Source: Pyrrhosoma nymphula
Taxonomy: Eukaryota; Arthropoda; Insecta; Odonata; Coenagrionidae
Assembly: GCA_963573305.1 (NCBI GenBank)
Contig: OY754339.1
Location: forward strand, 4,945,941 to 5,009,940
Reading direction: 5' to 3'
Length of the DNA stretch: 64,000 nt
Shown: one piece after another, positions 14,301 through 26,300 of the stretch
How the letters are laid out: every line of letters begins with the position of its first letter
Position numbering within the stretch: the stretch's first letter is position 1
Notes under the pieces: model-generated
What the model saw: only the letters and a program-made list of their open reading frames with translations
What the model was told of the DNA's origin: nothing
Databases searched by the model: none
Position numbers and translations under genes: made by a program

Positions 14301-17300
14301 TTTCATGGTGAAATGCCCAAAGAATCGCCAAAAACTTGGGGTTAAAGTAACATGGGACAATTTTGGATAAATCAAGCGCTTCATCAAGTAACCCATGGAT
14401 CTTCACGGCCCAATAAATAATTATTTGAGAATTCTGAATAAACATCTGAGAATTATTCATCGCGGCCCTGCCGCAATTTTTCGTCTAACGACTACCTAGG
14501 GGATGACCAGTTTGATTGCGGATAGGTAAGGGACCACGTGACACCTAGGGTGGTACAAGAAATAAATTTATGACAACGTCAGAAAGTTATGGTTTACTTA
14601 TTCATCGATGAGGCATTAGCTTAGAATGGATGGCGCAAGTGCCACAGGCATTAGGAATACATTGATAGGTATAATTGACGTGTAGCTAGAAAACTGCACG
14701 GTAGTTGGTTCTATGGGGAGGTGACCGACAGCCGAGGTATTTGGAATCAGTTATGATAGGTGAGTTGAAGAGGAGAGGATTATTTGAGGAATAAATGTAG
14801 GAACAAATTTCGGCGTCACCTTTAGCCTCATCCTTATGATAGGGATTCAGTATACTGGAAGTGATTATACTATAGTGATATTCTCGTTAAGACTATATAG
14901 AGAGAACATCCGTATCTGCTACGTATCTATCAACTTCGCGATATCTACTGTTTGTGAAAAAGTCGAGATACTCGAGTTTGAGATTCTCTATCTTCAAAAC
15001 ATGTGATCCGAATTCATTGCGGTAAAATGTACCTGGAAGCTGTTTACGTATATGCACACTCAAAACATTTGTGTAGACTTAGATGCAATTATACTTATTT
15101 TTATTTAAAAAATTCACGGTTACCGGCATTTTAAATTTTATTGCCCATGATTGAGCGTATGATTTTCCTTTGCTTTTCGTCATACTAACGTGCGATTATG
15201 AAGCGCGAAAGCTATATTTATTCTTAAAACTTTTCAGAAAACGATTTGTTCTTAAAGGATTTAGTTCTTTCTCGGCGAATTATATTAATAAATAATTCTC
15301 GGGTTTTAATGATTTGTTCTTAGTACAAAAATTGCACATTGTGTGGTTAAAAGTTTTAAACTCTCCTAACTTCAAACGGAAACTTGAGTGGGGCTGTTGT
15401 GTGCCCCAGAATATCAGCATTACGGATACGTTAACAACATATTGTAAATGAAAAGTATAACTTAGTTTTTCCACATAGATGGCATAGATACATCTATGTG
15501 GAAAAAATAAGTTAAACTTTTAATTTACAATTTCAAGCAAATTCCACGAAGTCACACCCGAGGCAACGGAGTATTGTTTGAATATAGTTAAATATTGCCA
15601 CTATTATTAATGTATATAACGATGTCTGGCGGAAGAGCCATGAGGTACTTCATCAACAAGGACACCAAGTCACTAATCGCCGAACATCTAATCGGTGAAG
15701 GCCACCAAAGCTGTTTCACCGCCGAGATTTGTCAGCTCGAGGACAATGGACGCCGCCTCGACGCACTTGAGCAATGGGCGATCATCAGGAGAAGGAAGCA
15801 AAGGTAATGGACGTGATAATATTTCAAAGCTATTCCCCCATCCTCTCCCTGCCATTCGCCTATTTCCTTCCAGGACCGTCCCCTGTAGGTAACCCCACCC
15901 CCGTCCCCTAAATACATATATCTACTATGTAGTAGTGACTTTTCCAAATGATCATTGTACCCGAGGATGACGCTTGGAGATTGAAACGGGTAGTGAAACA
16001 AACTTTTCCGTGGACAGAACTAAGTTTTTATTTATTGAAGCTTAGTATAATTTCTTTAAATTTTTATTTATATTAACTTGGCGCAAACCGCACTGCCGAG
16101 TACACGGTTGCCATTTATCCACCTTTTCCACGGGTTAAATATAAAATCCCGCAGTCAACTGGGTTCAACTCGGAGGGATGATGTTACCATTCGTTCGAGT
16201 GCCGCTTCCCATGTCTGCAAGCGGCAGGCAGCATGTGAGAAAAAACCTTAGCCGTCGTAGCACTTTCAACTAAAATAATTTCATAAGAACTTCTTTTCTC
16301 CACCACGAATAAAATATTTAAGGATATTATTTGACCAATACTCCATAACAATATCCTCAAATAAATTTAAAATAATATTGCTAAAATATGTGAGGGTTAA
16401 TTATATAACGGTGGAGGTAACAAGACTTTTCAGAAGTAAAAATGATTGGTAAGAATGAAGTTACCAGTGTGTAATGTAATTTTTCGAATAATGTTGCTAA
16501 AATTCGAAAATAATGGTGCTAGAAGTGTAGTCTATGGCCTCAGTCATTTGTTTTTTTTCTGTCCCGTGTAATAATACGAATCGTGTCATAGTTCATTCAG
16601 AGCTGAATTGTGGCAGCGAAGAAAATAATGGGCCCAGGCCAGATGTAGACCCCATTTAATATTTTAGCAGGACTATTAGGATCGTTCTTGGCCTTAAACA
16701 TTACCATATGAAGTAGGAATGTAGACTCCATGAAAAAAAGAGTTCTCACCCGATTTCGATTATATGAAGGTCATATATTTTTCGGTTAGGCAAATAACAT
16801 TGAATTGGATCGGTTGTTTGATCTCCAATCTAAGGAAATACACAGGGTCCATTGTGAATATAAAACTTTGTACTTTTCCACACTTTATTTAAAAATGGCG
16901 ACCAGTTTCACCTTAGTAAGGCATCTTGCCTTAATGAAGGTGAAACCGGTCGCAGTTTTAAAAAAAAGTGTGGAAAAGTACAAAGTTTTTAAAATTCAAA
17001 ATGGATGTCTATCACTTCCACGAAGTCAAGCCTGAAACAATCAAATTTAATATACAGGGTGTGTCAGGAGGAAAGTGCAAAACTTCTGGAGGAGGTTGGG
17101 GAAGTTATTTTATGCATTTTTTGCCCTATGAACATGAGGTCGCAACTCCTTAGTTACTGAGCTATGGAAACGCAAACATTTTGTCACAAGCATTCAGCAG
17201 TTACCATAGAAACCCCCAAAAGCAGTGACATCCAGCAATACTTGCAAAGAAAAACTGGTCTAAGTTGTACTTAAAGTTTGTATCTTTCTTTTTCTGCCAA

Positions 17301-20300
17301 AATGTACGCATATCGTACACTTACATTTTACAAGATAATCACTGAAATTGTCAAAATATTTCTTCTTCAAAAAATTATTTTTTAGAATAACTTTTTTATT
17401 TCGAGACACGAAAAACTTATAGAAAACACAAAAATTATCAAATTTTAATTCATCTTCAAAATTGGTGAAACATGTTTTTACTTTCCATAGCTCGGTAACT
17501 AAGGAGTTGCGACCCCATGTTCAATGGACAAAAGTACTTAAAATAGCTTCCCCAACCTCCTTCAGAAGTTTTGTACTTTCCTCCTGACACACCCTTCATA
17601 GGATATATATTCCCCATTTTCACAGCTACTGAAGGGGATAGAATTTAATGCAAGGTTTGCATTAAATTCTATCCCCTTCACAATAATGCAAGAGAGGGAA
17701 TTAGGGACGCTAGTAATTAAAATGAACTAGAAGAGGAAAGAAATATTCTTCTTGAGAGAGACTGAATTTAATATGAATGCTATACCCAAATAGTTGGGCT
17801 TTTTACGTGTTTCGGAGATACTTTCATCCCAAATGAAACTGAATCACGATATCATAATATCCTTCCAAGAGTGCAACGAAAAACAGCATAATTGGCGGAC
17901 GATTTTGTAACAACTCCTTTAAGATTGCTCTTTTTTTTGCTATACTTACTTGAAATTTACCAAACACCGACTCAGATCAGTTTAAAATGGCCGTCAGCCA
18001 TCAACACACTCTTTGACTATAAACCTAACTTAACCTCAGACACGAGCACCATCAATAGTCAAAACGGAGTGAAGCGATGTACATTGCCAAATCCTGGACA
18101 CTGAGGAAAGAGGGTGAGAGTGAATTGGAGGCGTTTGAGATGTGGGTGAGGAGGAGAAAATGGAAAAGGAAGCAAGGTGAAGTTAGGGAAGACGAACGAA
18201 GAAGGAGATTATGCTTATGGATGAAATGAAGGATTCATGCTGAAATGAAGAAAGAAATTGTGAAAGTTGATTCGAGCCTGAGGCTGCAAAAGATAAACCT
18301 GGAGTTGGTTGGTTATTCTGTGGAGGTGAGAGCGACAACTGAGGTAATTTGCACCACTAAGGACGTATGGTTTGTTGGTTTCTGAGGCAATGGTTATTGG
18401 GGAATGGAGGAAGGGTGGGGAAAAACCCGGCTACGGCTCTTGACGAAAGCTTAACTTTTACGAAGCCGTACGAAGTTTCGTACGAAATCTCATGATGGCT
18501 AAGCTGTAAACGTAAGAGGAGATGAGGGAGGCAAGAATTGAAATTTCGATAGGAGACGACGGGTGCACAGAGTTTAAGTACAAGATGACTGCGGGGGATA
18601 CCAAAGCACATGTCACTGGTGCAGTAGACAGGAATTTTAAGGATGCTTCCAATATAGTGCAATGATCTCTTTCGCTCGGCTCGGCCCACCCCCGCTCCAC
18701 TGCCCTTGAGCTCGGCTCTTGGCCCGCCCGCAGCCCATATGAAAATTTACTCACATTGAAGAAAATGCGATATAATTACCATATATGGTGTTGAAAAATA
18801 TCTCACCGGTAAGAGATTACGTTGGATAAAGACAGAATGGAGACGGAGGGAGTCTACCTGCTCTAATGCAAACTTGCGATAAAGTATGCATAGGAGAAAC
18901 GGAACGGACAAGTATAAGAAGGAGCAGAGTGCCGCGATTCGACTGACCCACCAAGAAGAATCAGCGGCCGCCGAACAACAGCGTGCACAAGGCCACGATG
19001 GTGATGTCAAAACTTCCAAAATCCTCGCGAGGGGTTAAAAATTAAAGACAAGAATCTTTGGGGAGGCCTTGGAAACTAAATAACATAATAGCTTCAATAG
19101 TTAGACAAGGGACAAATCGTGACCACCAGCACTTTTCAGATGAGAAAATAACGCCCGGAAAGAATGCACATTCGGATGCGCAATAAAGGCAGCATTCATC
19201 AGCCCTGAGGTGGTCTGCGGCATAGGAGGAGAAACGTTGATATTTAAAAATCCAGATGTGGGTAATTTCTAAAGACGGAACAGTCCTATACGAACATGGA
19301 CCGCAAAAACTTTAATAACTTGGCGGATCTTCTGTTTCCCGGTAATTCCAGTTCTTGGAAAATATTTCAGCGGTTACTTTCCAGGCTTATTCAGGTCCGG
19401 CCGACTGCCTGAAGAAATGGAAGATTCAACCCAATCGCCTTGGAAACCTACATTGCAACCGATTTACGCGTGTCATGGGATTTTATTTCCCTCTACCTGA
19501 TGCATTGTGTCGGCCTCTACAGCAAACTTGTAGCCAGCAAAATCTAAAAAAGAAACTTAGTTGTTTGCTAAGTGGAGGTGAGATAGGATCACTTCCATCG
19601 TACACTGATCAGGGGGGCAAGTTTGTACCATTTTTCGCCGGTCGATTAGCGTTAATTGTCTCCCCTACACAATATATATCTACATTTGAGAGTCTATAAA
19701 TCTCATATTTCCCGACGACCGACAGTTTTGGCATTTATCAACAACTACGCACTAGATCTGGGTAAGGGGTCATTTAAGTATTACGTAAGACGTTTTAGAG
19801 GGGGAAGGGGGCTGGGCTCTTATTACACCGTCTTATGTCGGGGGAATGTGGAGTCCGAGGTCATCTTACGGAAGGTTTTGTTCACTCGTGAGATCGTATT
19901 TGGATCACTTTATTTACGATCGTCAGACGAAACATTGTCGTTTTTAGTACAGCAAACAGTGCGTAGGTTTGTGAAAACAGTTTTGTGTTATCAGTTTAGG
20001 TTTTATCAGTTTAGGTACTGCAAAGTAAAACGAACAGCGGTTTTTGATTGGTCAGGTATCACTTATAGAAGTAATAATTGGCGTGCCTACGGGGGATTTG
20101 GGTGATTAATCCCTCTTGCAAAAGGGTAAAAAAATCCTATCCAACAATATTATCCGACGTATCATCAGCATGTCTTGATTGTGCATTTTATCAATGTTAG
20201 AAACCTAAGGGAGTAAAAATCCTTTGATCGTTTTCAATTCGTCTTAAAACCGACCCCAAGACCAAATTCTGCGGCCACCAGTAACATGAGTAGATCTGCG

Positions 20301-23300
20301 CGGTCCTGAACTAGCCAGTTGGAACGCGGGCGAAATGTTGTCCAGAAAGATGGATAGACGCGGATGGAGACCCGTAAGTCAAGCATCTTCAACATGTTGT
20401 AAACCATAGTTGGGAAAGTTACAAAAAAATTAACTGATTAAAGTTAATCTTTGTAAAAAGAAACTACTTAGTTAAAATTAAAAGTTACTTTTCTGAAAAA
20501 GTAACTGATTAAAGTTAAAGTTTAAAAAAGTAACTTTTACGTTAAACATTACTTTTTCAGTTACTTTTATGAAACGTTTAAAAAGTAACTTTTAAAAGCT
20601 CTTTTTCGCAACAGGGATAAAATAAATGCAAATTTCAAAATCGAGAAAAGTTTATTTAACTTTTACTTTAGTGTGGTTTCGTGTTCCCTCGTCTGGGAGT
20701 GCGTTCCGACATTTTTGCGGTCACTCCACTCAACCCCGCTGACGACGGGATGTCACCGAGTAAAAAAGTTACGCGTGAACTGGCGCATTGTAACAGATAC
20801 GTTACTGTTTGCGCCGATGCGCGCTCGTTTTTTGTGTGCATTCGAATCTCCCTCCTCCACCTCCCCCTAACCTTGCTCATCGCGCCGTCTGGAGGGTGGG
20901 GTGTGTACCAGCAAGGTGATCTTTTAACACCTTGGTGTACCAGCACCTACGAGGCGGGGGGCAGTTGCAGCTGGCGTCTTTCGTCGCGGGACGAGAGCCT
21001 GCGTCTCCCGAGTGTTATTGGTTTTAGGACGGAGTCCTGATCGGGGATAATTTTGAGGATACCGGGACTAGCCACGGTAGTTACCTTTACGGAGTCACCC
21101 GCAAGTGCACATAAGTGCCTCAAGTGCCTTCCTCTGTGGAATATCGCACTGATCGGGGATGTTATGTTAAGGATCAAGGTTTTATAAACCTCATTTGGTC
21201 CTAATGTGAAAGATTCAGTTTCTCGCCGCAAATCCACGCTCACTGCAAAGGTCGTCATGCCGATTTCCGTTTATAATACCCACCCGGTTAAGGAGAAAGG
21301 CGAACGAGTCAGTACTTGTCCTTTGTGTGAGCTTCCTCATTCTCTAGTGAAGTGCCCGAAATATATTGAAAAATGAGCGTTACGGATCGTGCGTGTTTCG
21401 TATGCTCGAAAAGGCTTTGCTTTAATTGTCTGAAGCCAGGTCATTGGGCTCCTAGGTGTCAGCAGAAGGGCATGTGTTGCAATATTTGCAAAAGATATCA
21501 TAACATCACGTTGCATTCTGAACTGAAATCTATGCAGTATCCAATTCAGGCGTCAGCGTCGCTAAGTCAGGCGTCCGGGTCTCCAGTGCGTTGGCAATCG
21601 CAAATGTCTACGACTGCCCTTTCGTCTTGTGTGCATTTTGACCCTGCACACTTGTTTGCCCTCGGAACTGTTCATGTGCGGGATGGTATGGGTCAACTGT
21701 GCCCCTTCGTATAATGATCGATTCGGATAGTCAAGTGTCTGCTATTTCCGCGGCAGCTGCTCGGCGGTTGCAGCTCCCTGGGGCTTACACGGGGAGTGTC
21801 TCCTTATTGTTGGGTTGTCTCAAACCCCTCTAAGGCGGCCGGAGGGTTGTATCACTTTGTCGCTCTCGCCGATTCATGATCAATTGTTGGTGTTAAATAC
21901 CAAGGCGGTAATCCTTCCTGACTTAACCTCCAAACTACCACCAGTCCCGCTTCCACCCTATATTCGAGAAAGTAGTTCTCACCTTCGTTTGGCCGATCCG
22001 GGATTTGATAAGCCAGATTCGGTGGATATTATCTTGGGAATGGACTTATTCCCCAAGATCTTCCTTGGGGCCAATCGTTGGCGCAAACTAGATCAACGTT
22101 TGATTCGCAAACCCCTTTTATAAGAACAGCATGAACAATTCCTCAAGGAGTATTTAAACCTCGGGCATATGTCCCTTTCAACGCGTCCTGGTGTCTTTTT
22201 CATTCCCCATCATGCCGTGACGAAAATTACTCCGTCAGGATCCAAATTGAGAGTGGTTTTCGACGCGTCCTCTAAGGGAGTTCAGGGGAAAGTCCTTGAA
22301 TGATTTGCTGATGACTGGTCCTAAACTTCAGAAGGACATTTTCGAGGTATTATTAGGATTTCGCGTCCACGCAATTGCTTTCACCGCGGACATTGTCAAA
22401 ATGTATAGGCAGATTTTGCTTTCGGAAAACCACCGAGAGTTTCAGCATATTTTATGGCGAGAAAATCCCACTGAGGAATTAAAATCTTTCGAGCTGAATA
22501 TGGTAACGTACGGTGTCGTTTCTTCCCCCTTTATTGCAGTCCGTGTCCTTCACCAATTAGTCACAGACGAGGGAAAAGATTATCCCCTTGCTTCCGCGGT
22601 GATTTTACGCGACACTTACGTCGATGACATCGTAACGGGAGCCTCTTCTCTCGACGAAGCGCTCGCATTAAAGGGTCAACTGATTGAATTATTAGCTCGG
22701 GGGTGCTTTCCTTTGCAGAAGTGGGTAATTCTTCTCAATTCTTAGCTCAATCTCCCCTAGATGAACGAGAGTCTACATTTGACTTTGATGCGCCTGACCA
22801 TTCATGTGTGAAGGTTTTAGGTTTTTATTGGGATACTTATCACGATGAATTATCCTATCGTGTTACGCTGGATCATTCAGTTAACACAAAGCGTGCCGTT
22901 CTATCTAATATCGCGCAAATTTTCGACCCATTGGGGTTCTTGTCTCCTATAGTTCTAAAGACTAAGGGTCTAATTAAATCACTCTGGGTCCTTAAATTAG
23001 GTTGGGGCGATCCCTTGCCATTATCAGCAGCCTATCTTTGGCATGAATTTTCCTCTCAGAGTCATTTGATTTCCCAAATACTTCTTCCGCGTTATATCGG
23101 CCCATCTAAGTCTACTGAGCATCAGTTCCTGGGATTTTTTGATGCTTCTGAAGCCGGTTATGGGGCTGTGGTGTACCTGCGCGTCATTTCTCCATCGGGA
23201 GACATCAAAATGTATTTTCTGGCAGCTAAATCGAGGATCGCTCCATTAAAGACAGTCACAATCCCTAAACTTGAATTGTCAGCCTCGCTATTGCTTTCAC

Positions 23301-26300
23301 GACTGCTCTCTAATATTAGTAATGCGTTTCGGGATAGAATTTGTATTCACAAAAGTTTTTAATGGACAGATTCTCGGATAGTTTTATCCTGGTTAGCGAC
23401 GCTACCTCATTTATTAAAAAATTTTGTGGCTAACCGTGTATCTGAGATTACTGAAACAATTCCTTCTCATTTGTGGAGACACGTAGCCTCCGACGAGAAT
23501 CCCGCCGATTGCATTTCTAGAGGCCTACTACCCAAGCAACTTCTCAATTTCCAGTTGTATTGGTCCGGTCCTCATTTCATTCATCTAAGTGAAGCGCATT
23601 GGCCCAGCTCTGATTTTGTACCTGTTGCCACAGATGAGCTACCAGAGTGCAAAGGGGCTTCAATTGTCATGGGGTTGACACAGGTGGATGAATCCTCTGT
23701 TGCGTGGTTGAAAAAAATTTCCTCTTTTGTTCATTTGGTAAGAGTGACCACTTATATTTAAAGATTCTTAAATGCTTTCAAGGATGAGCGGTTCCAACCT
23801 CAAACACCCTTGTCCTCTCAGGAGTGGACACATACCTTGGAAAAGTTGGCTCTCGCCACGCAAATGGTTTATTTTGCATCTCTGTTCGATTCGATTAAAA
23901 CTTGCTACCTACTTCCTCGGTCGATTAGTCGATTACGACCCTTTGTGGATTCGAACGGGTTACTGAAGGTGGGAGGCAGGCTGCAGAATTCCCTCTCATC
24001 TGAGTCTGCTCGGCATCCTATTTTACTGCCGAGATGTTCGCACTTCTCTCGATTGATTACTCGGCACTATCATTTGGTGTCACTCCATGGCGATCCTCGA
24101 GCTGTGGAGGCGTTGGTTGCCAGGAAAATTTTGATATTCTCTGCCAGATCAGTCATTCCATCCGAAATCTTAAATTGCGTTGTATGCTCGTGTTACCGGG
24201 GCAAGACCATACAACCAATTATGTCAGATCTTCCCTCTCCAAGGGTAGTGACACAGCGGCCATTTTCTTGCGTGGGTGTGGACTACGGAGGACCATTTTC
24301 CTACAAACTAAGCAATAGAAGAAACTCTGCGATTGGAAAGGCGTATCTCTGTTTGTTCATTTGTTTTTGGACAAAAGCCGTTCATTTAGAATTAGTCACC
24401 TCGCTGTCCACCCCTGCCTTCATTGCGGCTTTCCAACGCTTCATCGCTTCCCCGGGCCGTTTGTTCTGATTGAGGTACAATTTTTGTCGGGGCTGATCGT
24501 TTTTTGACCGAATTGTACCAACTTATTAGGTCCTCCTCCCATCGGGAAGCATTAACCTCAATCCATCCAGAATCCGGAATCTGTTGGAAATTTAATCCAC
24601 CATCTGATCCACACTTTGGTGGTCTGTGGGAGGCCACTATTAAATCAGTGAAGTATCACCTGCGTAGATTTCTTAACGGCCAAACGTTGAATTTCGAAGT
24701 TTGCTACACCTTTTTCTAAAATTGAAGCCGTTTTAAATTCCCGACCGTTGACACCAAAATCACCGGATCCAAACTAAATAAATTGTCTGATCCCTGGCCA
24801 TTTTCTAGTCGGTCAACCGTTGATAGGTTTGCCTGAGATCACTTCAGACGATGAATTCCATCTGCCTACTCGATGGAAGCTCATTGAGCAATTATATAAA
24901 CAATTCTGGCGGCGGTGGTCTCAGGAATACTTACACACCTTACAACAGCGGACAAAATGGACGCGGAAATCTGAAAATGTTAAAGTTGGGGATTTAGTGC
25001 TTCTGCGGGATTCAACTATTCCACCTGCGCTGTGAAAAATGGGGCGAATCCTACTAGTATTTGATTTGATTTGATTTATTTTGAACATTCAAAAACAGCC
25101 GATGTCGGCCTTTACATTGAACATTTGCAACTTAAAATCTGCAGCATTAGCAAAATAAAATAAGAAAAAAACATGTGTTGGCAAATAGCATCAAATAAAA
25201 ACAAAGAGACAATAACATAAACAATACACTACAACAACATGGAAAGTTAGGGAATCAGGGAGAAAGCGCTTTTCTAAGCTGGCGCTTGAATGATCCGAAA
25301 GGATCAGAGAGATCGAGGGAAGGGCAGGCAGATGAAATGGTGTTGTACAAGGCAGGAAGCCTGTAAAAAAGGGATCGCTGGGAGAGAGAAAGACGGAATT
25401 TAGGTTGGTGTATAAGGTGATTGTTGCGTAAGGCACGGCCGGGGATGTGAAGTGAGAAGTGTGGGAGTATTTCAGTGGATCGGTACTGACCATGTAACGC
25501 AATTTAAAGAAATGAAAGGTCATTGATATTCCTACGGGTGGCCAGTGGGGTCAATGATAGAGCAGACATGATTTCAGTACGAGAAGAATTACGGAGGTGC
25601 GGTACGCGGTGACGGACTACGGAAATGAAGAAATTAACGGGGCGTTCAAGAATTTTCAAGTTGGAGGGACATGCAGTGGAGTAGATAACGGAGCAGTATT
25701 CGATAATTGGGAGAACGCAGCCAGTGAATATGGTTTTTAGGGCTATGGGGTTTGTGACGTTGGTGAATCTATAGAGCACACCAACGACTGACATAGCCTT
25801 AGATTTAATTTTATTGAGGTGCGGGACGAAAGACAGTTTGGGATCGAAAGTAATACCCAGGTCATTATGTGAGGAGGCAAATGGAACAAATTCGTTAAAT
25901 ATAGAATAGTTATTAGGAGTTACGGTGCGTTTTAAGGAAAAAGGTATGTACTTTGATTTGAGAGTATTAATTCTAAGTTGCCACTGCAGGCACCAGGCCT
26001 CAAGGGAGTTGAGTGAAGATTGGAGTGACTGGGAATCGGCAGCATTCACAACTGTTTTAAATATTTTGCAGTCGTCTGCATCGAGCAGAATTCCGCAAGA
26101 GTTGGAAAGCGCGCAGCTGGTAACGTCATCAATGAAAAGGGAAAAGAGAAGAGGTCCGAGAACGCTTCCTTGGGGGACACCAGAGAGGATAGGTAGATTT
26201 TCTGATGAGGCTCCGTCAAGAACAACACGCTGAGTGCGGTCGGTGAGGAATTTGGACAGGATAGATAGAAAAGCACCGTGAATGTTGTACCGATTAGCCA

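Noticed and set aside
19355..20105. Two overlapping plus-strand frames of 114 and 149 codons
   Set aside because: No family motif; they overlap in different frames and sit in the long GEF intron.
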